Shown here in pieces: positions 1-5,718 of a stretch of 5,718 bases of DNA. This stretch comes from Cyclobacteriaceae bacterium (GTDB lineage: Bacteria; Bacteroidota; Bacteroidia; Cytophagales; Cyclobacteriaceae). Position 1 is the first letter of the stretch, and each line of letters begins with the position of its first letter. The position numbers and the translations under genes are program-made. The stretch covers positions 1 to 5,718 of the forward strand of contig JAIENH010000031.1 in NCBI GenBank assembly GCA_019751475.1, given 5' to 3'. The notes beneath the pieces were generated by a model. The model worked only from the letters and a program-made list of their open reading frames with translations. It ran no database searches and was not told where the DNA came from.

Positions 1-323
1 ATAACCGTTTCTTTTGCAAGACTTCGTTGACTGATGCCACCATTGTTGATGAGAATATCGATCTGACCAAACAACTGGATAGCCGCCTCTGTAATCAATT
101 GCAGTGTTGATGATTCAGCAAGATCGAGTGGTAGAATGCGGATGTTCGGTTGTGCGAGCGGATGACAATTGCCTTTCACTCTCTCCAACTCTTCTTTGCG
201 CCTGGCAGAGAGAATCAGTTTTACTTTATGTTTGGCCAATTCATATGCGAGTGCTTCTCCAATGCCTGATGATGCTCCCGTGAGCCAAACTACTTTTCCA
301 GCTATCGACATCAGGGTTCTCAT
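1..323 (-). CDS. Short-chain dehydrogenase/reductase (SDR), N-terminal part, cut by left edge
   Basis: This is the first 107 codons of a classical SDR oxidoreductase, an NAD(P)(H)-dependent enzyme with a Rossmann fold. The cofactor-binding TGASSGIG motif is at residues 15-22, preceded by the beta strand GKVVWL. An NNGG motif (residues 93-96, the NNAG equivalent) followed by ISQRS resembles DHRS7/YqjQ-like members. Arginines 41 and 42 after the second strand suggest NADP(H) preference, which is inference. The catalytic Ser-Tyr-Lys residues lie beyond the window, so activity and substrate cannot be judged. The ATG at 323 overlaps the stop of the upstream membrane-protein gene as ATGA, which favours this start by translational coupling. 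A second ATG at 311 (MSIAGKVV) is also possible and would fit the usual SDR N-terminus. It is the last visible gene of the leftward cluster. The family is certain; the specific function is unknown. Confidence 0.93.
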   Translation of the reverse strand, partial: MRTLMSIAGKVVWLTGASSGIGEALAYELAKHKVKLILSARRKEELERVKGNCHPLAQPNIRILPLDLAESSTLQLITEAAIQLFGQIDILINNGGISQRSLAKETV

Positions 324-691
324 TTTGATGGAGGACGATGCTCTTCGGAATATACCCAAATCGTGTACACACCCAGGGCGGTGCCAATGGGAAATGAAAA
401 CAACTTAAAACAACCTAACACCAGCGCGAGGGTCAAGGCCCAGGATTTATAGGTGAGAAGTCCCCAGCCCGCAAGGATAGATGGAATAGCAAAAAGGATT
501 ACCAAAATAATTCCGATTGTACGCAACAGTGGCACCAACCAGATTAGTACCCATTGATCATCAAGATGACCGTGCTCAAAAAGAAATCCGAACAGCAATG
601 AAAAAAATACGGAAAGCAAGACGTACACCAGAATTTGCACCGCTCCTGAAACAATGAACAGTATACCTAAAACACGCTTGTGGACATCCAT
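320..691 (-). CDS. Small conserved membrane protein of unknown function
   Basis: The product is a 123-residue, very hydrophobic protein with no signal for export beyond its membrane helices. Hydrophobic stretches are at about residues 7-38 (long enough for one long or two short helices), 48-79 and 84-114, so three or four membrane passes are likely. A short polar loop (HGHLDDQ, 40-46) separates the first two stretches and the tail is charged (EEHRPPSK). The motif GWGLLTYKSWA followed by FPIGTALGVYTIW resembles a widespread unnamed family of small bacterial membrane proteins with a conserved FPIGTALG segment; this is from memory and I know no function for it. It starts 17 bases after folA and ends in an ATGA overlap with the dehydrogenase gene, so the two are probably co-translated. 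The composition and the consistent reading frame make a real gene very likely. Confidence 0.85.
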   Translation of the reverse strand: MDVHKRVLGILFIVSGAVQILVYVLLSVFFSLLFGFLFEHGHLDDQWVLIWLVPLLRTIGIILVILFAIPSILAGWGLLTYKSWALTLALVLGCFKLFSFPIGTALGVYTIWVYSEEHRPPSK

Positions 692-708
692 GATGATAAA
701 GGTAGCAA

Positions 709-1212
709 CTATTTATTCTTTTCGTACACTACGAAGTCAAAGCCGTAAGCGTGGCGTTCGTCTGGGTCGTGATGTTTGCGCGAAATTTCTTTCCACTGTC
801 GTGAATCTGTTTGTGGAAAGTGCGTATCGCCTTGCAGTTCTGCGTCAATTTCCGTCAGGTAGAGTCGGGTAGCCAGCGGAAGGCTTAGCGCATAGATTTC
901 AGCACCACCAATTACGAAAGCCTCTTCTTCATTACTGCTTCGGGCTTTGTTAAGGGCTTCTTCCACCGAATGAAAGATAAGGCAGCCGGGTGCTTGAAAA
1001 TTCCTATTGCGCGTCACCACCATATTGGTGCGGTTGGGGAGAGGTCTGAATTTTTCCGGTATCGAATCGTAATTTTTGCGGCCCATGATCACAGCGTGAC
1101 CAGACGTGGTCTTCATAAAATACTTCATGTCATCGGGCAGGTGCCAGGGCAAGTCGTTGTTCTTGCCAATCACGCGATTTTTAGTAAGAGCAGCGATCAA
1201 AGAGACAATCAT
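709..1212 (-). CDS. folA: Dihydrofolate reductase
   Basis: The enzyme reduces 7,8-dihydrofolate to tetrahydrofolate with NADPH in the cytoplasm, supplying one-carbon carriers for thymidylate, purine, methionine and formyl-Met-tRNA synthesis. The 167 residues match the length of bacterial chromosomal DHFR. Visible features in order: MIVSLIAAL start, RVIG and LPWHLPDDM (residues 21-29; Asp28 corresponds to the catalytic Asp27 of the E. coli enzyme), [12 protein letters not shown] (41-52), RPLPNRTN (56-63), the VIGGAEIY nucleotide-binding turn (100-107), and the [15 protein letters not shown] segment (119-133). All key residues expected are present. It lies four bases after fmt and 17 bases before a small membrane-protein gene, so it is probably co-transcribed with fmt, which consumes a tetrahydrofolate derivative. 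No thymidylate synthase gene is visible in the window. It is of the chromosomal FolA type rather than the small plasmid DfrB type. Confidence 0.97.
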   Translation of the reverse strand: MIVSLIAALTKNRVIGKNNDLPWHLPDDMKYFMKTTSGHAVIMGRKNYDSIPEKFRPLPNRTNMVVTRNRNFQAPGCLIFHSVEEALNKARSSNEEEAFVIGGAEIYALSLPLATRLYLTEIDAELQGDTHFPQTDSRQWKEISRKHHDPDERHAYGFDFVVYEKNK

Positions 1213-1216
1213 GCGT

Positions 1217-2125
1217 TTATAGTTGGTTACCCCTGAAAAATTCGGCTGTGGTCATTCTTCGCTTTCCTTCCGGCTGGAGTTCTTCAATGGATACCCAACC
1301 ATCGGACGTGCGCACGTAAAGATAACTTTTATGATCGGTCTCCCACGGGCCATCACCTTTCCACGCAAGTGGACTGACATTGAAAATTTTAAAAAACTTT
1401 TCATTCAGGATAGTCCACGCTCCCGGGAAGGGACTTAAGCCTCGAATGAAATTGCGCACGTCATGCGATGGACGATCCCATTTTATTTCGCACGTTTCCT
1501 TGTAAATTTTCGGTGCATGTTTAATGGTGATGCTTTCGGGTTGTGGTTGATTAGGATAGTTACCGGCTTCGATGGCCCTCACTGTTTTTAAAACCAGTTG
1601 AGCGCCCTTCTTCATCAGTCGTTCGTAGAGTGTTCCTGCCGTATCATTTTCATGTATGGCTTCCTCCTCCTGAAAGATGATGCTGCCGGTGTCTATTTCG
1701 TGTTTAAGAAAGAAGGTAGTGACACCTGTTTCCTTCTCTCCGTTAATGATAGCCCAATTGATAGGTGCTGCGCCCCGATACTGAGGTAGAAGAGACGCGT
1801 GTAGATTAAAAGTTCCTAACGTTGGCATCGACCACACTACTTCGGGCAACATGCGAAAAGCTACTACCACTTGCAGATTAGCATTATAACTTTTCAGCTC
1901 TTCCGCGAAAGCGGGCGATTTAAGATTGAGTGGTTGCAGCACGGGAATGTTGTGCTTCAGGGCACATGCTTTCACAGGAGACGGCATCAATTTTTGTCCT
2001 CGACCCTGTGGCTTGTCAGGAGCGGTAATGACGGCCACCACGTGGAATTTGTTTTCGATCAATATCTCCAGACTCGGCACGGCAAATTCGGGCGTGCCCA
2101 TGAATATGATGCGCAGGTTGTTCAT
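1217..2125 (-). CDS. fmt: Methionyl-tRNA formyltransferase
   Basis: The enzyme transfers the formyl group of 10-formyltetrahydrofolate to the amino group of methionyl-tRNA(fMet) to make the initiator tRNA used in bacterial translation. The 302 residues are close to the usual 310-315. The N-terminal Rossmann-like formyltransferase domain starts with [15 protein letters not shown] (residues 5-19) and contains the basic, flexible [12 protein letters not shown] loop (41-52) that contacts the tRNA acceptor end. The signature [19 protein letters not shown] (106-124) carries catalytic Asn107 and His109, and Asp145 in the EIDTGS motif completes the triad. The C-terminal tRNA-binding domain follows from about residue 210, with the [14 protein letters not shown] segment. 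Its ATG follows the nth stop after a single base, which suggests translational coupling, and folA starts four bases after its stop. Nothing looks truncated or mutated. Confidence 0.98.
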   Translation of the reverse strand: MNNLRIIFMGTPEFAVPSLEILIENKFHVVAVITAPDKPQGRGQKLMPSPVKACALKHNIPVLQPLNLKSPAFAEELKSYNANLQVVVAFRMLPEVVWSMPTLGTFNLHASLLPQYRGAAPINWAIINGEKETGVTTFFLKHEIDTGSIIFQEEEAIHENDTAGTLYERLMKKGAQLVLKTVRAIEAGNYPNQPQPESITIKHAPKIYKETCEIKWDRPSHDVRNFIRGLSPFPGAWTILNEKFFKIFNVSPLAWKGDGPWETDHKSYLYVRTSDGWVSIEELQPEGKRRMTTAEFFRGNQL

Positions 2126-2126
2126 G

Positions 2127-2762
2127 TCAATCTCTCAATTCTTTTCTCATATACTTTTGGCATACAGGACACTCACGCCATTGATGACCACGCGCAGGAC
2201 AATATTGGCGCCCAAAGTAGATAATTTGCAGATGAACTTTGTTCCATTTCTTTTCAGGAATTAATCGTTTCAAATCTTCTTCTGTCTTCTCTACACTTTT
2301 GCCAGTAGAGAGCCCCCAACGATAAGCGAGCCGGTGGATGTGTGTGTCTACCGGGAAGGCCGGTTTGCCAAACCATTGGGTCATCACCACCGAGGCTGTC
2401 TTGTGGCCAACGGCAGGCAACTCTTCCAGCTCTTCGAATGTTTGGGGTACCTGGCCATTGTATTTCTCAACCAGGATTTTTGATAACCCAAAAATTCCTT
2501 TCGATTTCATGGGTGACAGGCCGCACGGCTTTATGATTTCCCGGATTTCTTCTACCGAAAGCTTCACCATGTCATACGGATTGTCGGCTCGCTTGAAAAG
2601 CAACGGAGTTATTTTGTTCACCCGTTCATCCGTACACTGAGCCGACAGTAGTACCGACACCAATAGTGTGTAAGCATCTTTGTGATGAAGCGGTGTTTCC
2701 ACTTTCGGATAGAACTTCTCCAGGATGGCAAGTATATCGTTGACTTTTTCTGTCTTGGTCAT
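2127..2762 (-). CDS. nth: Endonuclease III (base-excision repair DNA glycosylase/AP lyase)
   Basis: The enzyme removes oxidised pyrimidines from DNA and cleaves the strand at the abasic site. It has 211 residues, the same as E. coli Nth. The helix-hairpin-helix motif with the catalytic lysine is at residues 115-123 (LPAVGHKTA, Lys121), and the catalytic aspartate is Asp139 in PVDTHIHR (137-144). LSAQCTDERVN (39-49) is the conserved N-terminal DNA-contacting segment. The C-terminal cysteine cluster is atypical: the E. coli pattern is C-X6-C-X2-C-X5-C, whereas here there are only Cys188, Cys198 and Cys201 (C-X9-C-X2-C) and no fourth cysteine before the stop. A standard [4Fe-4S] cluster is therefore doubtful, although the glycosylase residues are intact. 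The gene starts nine bases after the NamZ gene and ends one base before fmt. It is endonuclease III rather than MutY because it has the Lys/Asp pair and lacks the MutY C-terminal domain. Confidence 0.96.
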   Translation of the reverse strand: MTKTEKVNDILAILEKFYPKVETPLHHKDAYTLLVSVLLSAQCTDERVNKITPLLFKRADNPYDMVKLSVEEIREIIKPCGLSPMKSKGIFGLSKILVEKYNGQVPQTFEELEELPAVGHKTASVVMTQWFGKPAFPVDTHIHRLAYRWGLSTGKSVEKTEEDLKRLIPEKKWNKVHLQIIYFGRQYCPARGHQWRECPVCQKYMRKELRD

Positions 2763-2771
2763 CGATTTGAT

Positions 2772-3911
2772 CTAGGGATATAGCAAGTACTTTTTTCGCA
2801 TAGAGCCATAGGCGGCCAGGTCTTTTTGCCACGTCTTGCGAATTTGTTCTTCTGTCATGCCGCTTTGTATTTGCTTGCGCAACTCGTCTGTGCCGGCCAG
2901 TTTCTCAAAGTAATTAGTGAAAAATTTTTCCTTGTCAGGGAATGCCTGGTACAATTCAATCAGGTGTTGTAAGGAGACTTTTCTTGGAGCTGTTTCTTTT
3001 CGTAGATCAAGACCAAAGCAGACGACATTTTCAAACGGAGGCTTTTTGGCCATGCCGTCAATACTAACCGGTGTAAATTGGAAGGGCTGATTTTTTAAGT
3101 CAGGGTGACCGATGAACTCAAAAGGATTTTGAGTGCCTCGCCCCACGCTCAAAGCTGTGCCTTCAAAAAAACACGTTGACGGATACCAACGAATGCCATT
3201 GTCGGTAGGGAGATTGGGCGAAGGCCGTATTGGCAACGAGTATGCATCGCTGTGCTTCCAATGCTTCATGGTGACTACTTCCAATTCACACGTTACTTTT
3301 CCTTCGAGCCAGCCTTCACCGTTTATCATCTTTGCAATTTCACCGATCGTAAGACCATGCACCACGGGTATTGGGTGCATACCTACAAACGACTTATGCT
3401 GCGGCTGCATCACGGGCCCATCTACATAGCTTCCGTTCGGATTGGGCCGGTCAAGCACGATCAATTTCTTTTTGTTTTCTGCGCATGACTCCATCAGGTA
3501 GTGAAGTGAACTGATGTAGGTAAAAAACCGGGTGCCTACATCCTGAATATCAAACACCACCACGTCAATGTCTGCCAGTTGTGCCGGTGTCGCTTTCTTG
3601 TTGCTGCCATACAGCGATACAATGGGCAGGCCCGATTTGGCATCAATAGCATCACTTACTTTTTCTCCAGCATCGGCCTTGCCGCGAAAGCCATGCTCAG
3701 GCGAAAATACTTTAGCAATTTTCACACCGCGTGCCAACAGGCTGTCGGCCAGGTGTGTTTGGTTAATGACGGAGGTTTGATTTACCATCAGCGCCACGCG
3801 TTTGCCCGATAGCCTCGCAAGCAGTTGGTCAAGCTGTTGGGCCCCGGTCACCACCTGGGCTGCCAGCGGCCACGCGCTCCACCATGCGAGACAGAGAAAA
3901 AGTCTTTTCAT
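2772..3911 (-). CDS. namZ: Exo-beta-N-acetylmuramidase NamZ-like protein (DUF1343, GH171), secreted
   Basis: Proteins of this family (B. subtilis NamZ/YbbC, with a homologue studied in Tannerella forsythia) remove terminal N-acetylmuramic acid from peptidoglycan fragments during cell-wall turnover. The 379 residues start with a signal peptide: KR at 2-3, a hydrophobic core at 4-16, and a probable signal peptidase I site after Ala18. There is no lipobox cysteine, so a soluble periplasmic or exported enzyme is inferred. Family motifs in order: KRVALMVNQTSV (37-48), FSPEHGFRG (69-77), SLYG (99-102), FDIQDVGTRFFTY (120-132), LDRPNP (153-158), HGLTIGE (184-190), RPSPNLP (227-233), WYPSTCFFEGT (240-250) and SVGRGT (253-258). 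Glu72 and Glu190 are conserved-looking acidic residues, but I cannot assign the catalytic one. It leads the leftward cluster, preceded by an A-rich start region without a Shine-Dalgarno sequence. No other muramic-acid recycling gene is visible nearby. The family assignment is firm; the exact substrate is inferred. Confidence 0.92.
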   Translation of the reverse strand: MKRLFLCLAWWSAWPLAAQVVTGAQQLDQLLARLSGKRVALMVNQTSVINQTHLADSLLARGVKIAKVFSPEHGFRGKADAGEKVSDAIDAKSGLPIVSLYGSNKKATPAQLADIDVVVFDIQDVGTRFFTYISSLHYLMESCAENKKKLIVLDRPNPNGSYVDGPVMQPQHKSFVGMHPIPVVHGLTIGEIAKMINGEGWLEGKVTCELEVVTMKHWKHSDAYSLPIRPSPNLPTDNGIRWYPSTCFFEGTALSVGRGTQNPFEFIGHPDLKNQPFQFTPVSIDGMAKKPPFENVVCFGLDLRKETAPRKVSLQHLIELYQAFPDKEKFFTNYFEKLAGTDELRKQIQSGMTEEQIRKTWQKDLAAYGSMRKKYLLYP

Positions 3912-3937
3912 TTTAGTTTCTTTGCTTTTGCATCATC

Positions 3938-3945
3938 CAAAATTA
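3938..3945 (-). promoter_or_regulatory. Candidate Bacteroidota -7 promoter element for the leftward cluster
   Basis: Read on the minus strand, TAATTTTG matches the Bacteroidota -7 consensus TANNTTTG exactly. It lies 26 bases before the ATG of the NamZ-like gene, which would give a leader of roughly 20 bases. No TTTG-type -33 box is found at the usual 17-23 base spacing; the nearest TTTG is about 31 bases upstream. The match is short and could be chance in AT-rich DNA, but the position in a 42-base divergent region is right. Confidence 0.35.
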
Positions 3946-3953
3946 CATCACAA

Positions 3954-5174
3954 TTGGACCTTTCCTATTTTCTCGCCAAACGAATCAGCACGGAGCAAAA
4001 GGGTGGCTTTGCTTCTTCCATTCATACTATTGCAATAGTTACCCTGTCAATCGGTTTGGCGGCATCCATCGTTTCGTTTCTCATCATGGAGGGGTTTCAG
4101 GCCACGGTCAAAGATCGCATCTACAGTTTTAGTGCCAATATTCTGATCACGCGCCTTAGTCTCAGTAACTCTATGGAGGAGCAGCCTTTTGATTTTAAAA
4201 TTGATCTCTATAAGCATCCCGATCAAATCAATCAAATCAAACACATCCAGGAATTCAGTCACAAGGCCGGGCTTATCAAATCGGAAGATGATGTGCTGGG
4301 AATTGTTTTCAAAGGAGTGGGGCGCACGTTTGATCAATCAGCATTTAAGAGCAACCTGGTGGAAGGCTCGTTCATTCATTTTGCTGACTCTGGTTATTCG
4401 CGCGATGTGATTGTTAGTCGTGTAATAGCAGACAAGATCAAAGCATCGGTGGGGTATGAGATCACCGTTCATTTTTTTCAAGACCCGCCTCGTTTCCGAA
4501 GATTGAATATCTCGGGAATTTACGAGACCAACTTGTCGGATTATTTTGATGGCAAGGTGATTATTGGCGACCTGAGTCTTATCCAGCGGCTCAACAATTG
4601 GCCTGATAGTGTAGCGGGTGGATTGGAAGTGTTTGTGAAAGACATCAACCAGGTGGAGGAGACTTATCAACAGATTGGCGAAAGCATGGACTATGATTTG
4701 TTTATTGAAAAGGTAAGCGAAAAATATATCCAGGTGTTTGAGTGGCTCGGTTTGGTGGGCCGGCAAGTGCGAATCTTGTTGGTGGTGATATTAATTGTGG
4801 TTTGTGTGAATATGATTTCTGTAGTACTTATCCTGGTGATGGAGCGTACGCAGATGATTGGTCTGCTCAAAGCTATGGGTGCACAAGACAAGGTGGTGCG
4901 AAGGATTTTTGTTTTTCAAGGCATTCGATTGATAGGTCGAGGATTATTATGGGGAAATGTTATCGGTCTTGGACTATGCTACCTTCAGCATCAATTTAAA
5001 TTTATCAAGCTGAATCCCCATGACTATTACATGAGTTATGTACCCATTGGCTGGGATTGGCCCGTGGTCATTTTTTTGAATGTGTTGATTTTTGTGGTGG
5101 TAACCCTGGTGTTGCTGTTGCCCACCGCTATCGTCTCGCGAATCAACCCGATCAAGGCGATACGCTTTGATTAA
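3954..5174 (+). CDS. LolC/FtsX-like ABC transporter permease (lipoprotein-release type), TTG start
   Basis: This is an inner-membrane permease of the MacB/LolC/LolE group, likely the membrane part of a lipoprotein-releasing or similar mechanotransmitting ABC complex. From the proposed start it has 406 residues, close to LolC and LolE. One helix at about 24-48 is followed by a large periplasmic domain (about 49-271), then helices at about 272-299, 322-345 and 372-396, and the family-typical ending INPIKAIRFD. The segment ERTQMIGLLKAMGA after helix two is the cytoplasmic coupling region of FtsX-type permeases. No in-frame ATG or GTG lies between the divergent gene and the conserved DLSYFLAKRIS N-terminus. 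TTG at 3954 gives the expected LolC-like N-terminus; ATT at 3942 is a less likely alternative, and the in-frame ATG at 3825 would read through the antisense of the NamZ signal peptide. No LolD-type ATPase is in the window, so the exact partner is unknown. Confidence 0.9.
   Translation: MDLSYFLAKRISTEQKGGFASSIHTIAIVTLSIGLAASIVSFLIMEGFQATVKDRIYSFSANILITRLSLSNSMEEQPFDFKIDLYKHPDQINQIKHIQEFSHKAGLIKSEDDVLGIVFKGVGRTFDQSAFKSNLVEGSFIHFADSGYSRDVIVSRVIADKIKASVGYEITVHFFQDPPRFRRLNISGIYETNLSDYFDGKVIIGDLSLIQRLNNWPDSVAGGLEVFVKDINQVEETYQQIGESMDYDLFIEKVSEKYIQVFEWLGLVGRQVRILLVVILIVVCVNMISVVLILVMERTQMIGLLKAMGAQDKVVRRIFVFQGIRLIGRGLLWGNVIGLGLCYLQHQFKFIKLNPHDYYMSYVPIGWDWPVVIFLNVLIFVVVTLVLLLPTAIVSRINPIKAIRFD
5150..5172 (+). 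terminator. Hairpin in the last codons of the permease gene, possible terminator
   Basis: ATCAAGGCG (5151-5159) pairs with CGCTTTGAT (5163-5171) around a three-base ATA loop, with one G-U wobble when read on the plus strand; G5150 and T5172 can add a further wobble pair. It encodes the conserved end of the permease and runs into its stop codon. No T-tract follows on either strand, so it is not a canonical intrinsic terminator. On the minus strand the wobble becomes an A-C mismatch, making the hairpin weaker for the glycosyltransferase transcript. It is the only terminator-like structure available between these convergent genes, but chance is possible. Confidence 0.3.
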
Positions 5175-5718
5175 TCCGGGCGCTCGTAATCTTTGAACCA
5201 CCCGCGCACTGTCAATTGAATGACACCCAATAAGGCTTCCTTAAAAATCCCCTTCGACATTTTTGACTGGCCGCGCTTGCGATCAGTAAAGATGATTGGC
5301 ACCTCCTGAATTTTGAAGCCGTATTTCCATGTATGAAATTTCATTTCCACCTGGAAGCCGTATCCAATAAACTTGATATTGTTCAGGGGGAGTGTCTCCA
5401 ACACTTTTCTCCGGTAGCACACAAAGCCTGCCGTGGTGTCATGAATCGGCATACGCGTAATAGTGCGCACGTAAACACTCGCAAAGTATGACAGCAGCAC
5501 ACGACTCATGGGCCAATTCACTACGTTCACGCCCGTGGCGTAGCGTGAGCCTACCGACATATCCGCGCCCCATTCCGCGCAAGCGAGGTAGAGTTGGTTG
5601 AGGTCTTTCGGATCGTGCGAGAAGTCGGCATCCATCTCAAGCGTATAATCGTAGCCTTTGTCCAGGCTGAACTTAAATCCTTCAATGTAAGCAGTGCCCA
5701 ATCCGAGTTTACCTCTGC
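5171..5718 (-). CDS. Family 2 glycosyltransferase, polyprenol-phosphate mannose synthase type, cut by right edge
   Basis: About 181 C-terminal residues of a GT2 enzyme are visible. The family transfers mannose or another sugar from a nucleotide sugar to polyprenyl phosphate at the cytoplasmic membrane face, providing donors for glycan or protein glycosylation. The open frame continues to the window edge: RGKLGLGTAYIEGF, the typical Dpm1 motif, is read upstream of the TTG at 5701, so that codon is not the start and roughly 60 residues are missing. Further signatures are EMDADFSHDP (the metal-binding DXD, codons 5624-5632), GSRYATG followed by NWPMSR, the DTTAGFVCYRR acceptor-region motif, GYGFQVEMKF, and FTDRKRGQSKMS near the end. 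There is no extra C-terminal membrane domain, so it is the short, membrane-associated form. Its stop codon overlaps that of the convergent permease gene. The sugar and lipid acceptor are not determined by the sequence. Confidence 0.93.
   Translation of the reverse strand, partial: RGKLGLGTAYIEGFKFSLDKGYDYTLEMDADFSHDPKDLNQLYLACAEWGADMSVGSRYATGVNVVNWPMSRVLLSYFASVYVRTITRMPIHDTTAGFVCYRRKVLETLPLNNIKFIGYGFQVEMKFHTWKYGFKIQEVPIIFTDRKRGQSKMSKGIFKEALLGVIQLTVRGWFKDYERPD

Noticed and set aside
654..872. Plus-strand open frame over the folA 3' end
   Set aside because: It is antisense to folA and the membrane-protein gene and its translation is compositionally odd, without any motif.
1871..2264. Two overlapping plus-strand open frames opposite fmt and nth
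   Set aside because: They are antisense to well-supported genes with complete catalytic motifs, and their products show no recognisable domain.
3825..3953. N-terminal extension of the permease from the ATG at 3825
   Set aside because: It overlaps the opposite-strand NamZ signal-peptide region, has no helix or motif expected of the family, and the conserved N-terminus begins right after the TTG at 3954.
3926..3956. Possible operator: TTTTG/CAAAA and CCAA/TTGG inverted repeats in the divergent region
   Set aside because: Arms of four to five AT-rich bases are expected by chance here and match no operator I recognise.
4219..4245. Short ATCAA-type direct repeats
   Set aside because: They encode the repeated Asp-Gln-Ile-Asn-Gln-Ile stretch within the permease periplasmic domain; too short and low-complexity to be a functional repeat or array.
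4338..4766. A 142-codon minus-strand open frame inside the permease gene
   Set aside because: It lies antisense to the periplasmic domain of a clear permease gene and shows no family features; open antisense frames are common in such DNA.
5699..5701. TTG as the start of the glycosyltransferase
   Set aside because: The frame stays open to the window edge and the upstream residues RGKLG complete a typical Dpm1-family motif, so the gene is truncated by the window and does not start there.

Overview
The window looks like ordinary chromosomal DNA from a member of the Bacteroidota, most likely a Cytophagales-type bacterium. The evidence is the style of the proteins (a LolC-like permease, a NamZ/DUF1343 protein and an endonuclease III with typical Bacteroidota sequence features), A-rich start regions without Shine-Dalgarno sequences, a TANNTTTG-type -7 element, and a moderate GC content judged by eye. 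The species is inferred only loosely. Almost every base is coding. There is no gene-free stretch over 300 bases, and I see no tRNA, rRNA, insertion sequence, CRISPR array or phage gene.

From 3911 down to 1, six genes run leftward on the minus strand with gaps of -4 to +17 bases. In transcription order they are: a secreted NamZ-type exo-N-acetylmuramidase, endonuclease III (nth), methionyl-tRNA formyltransferase (fmt), dihydrofolate reductase (folA), a small unnamed membrane protein, and a short-chain dehydrogenase cut off by the left edge. The spacing (nth stop and fmt start separated by one base; an ATGA overlap between the last two genes) suggests one transcription unit, probably started from the 42-base divergent region at 3912-3953. 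folA and fmt are functionally linked because Fmt uses 10-formyl-tetrahydrofolate and FolA supplies tetrahydrofolate. The other genes share no obvious pathway.

Rightward from about 3954, a single gene encodes a four-helix LolC/FtsX-like permease, probably starting at TTG. It meets, tail to tail, a leftward family 2 glycosyltransferase of the polyprenol-phosphate mannose synthase type that is cut by the right edge. The two stop codons share a TTAA, and a hairpin sits in the last codons of the permease gene.

I found no undescribed system. The points most worth a second look are the incomplete iron-sulfur cysteine motif of endonuclease III, the non-ATG start of the permease, the hairpin overlapping the convergent stop codons, and the unnamed membrane protein coupled to the dehydrogenase.
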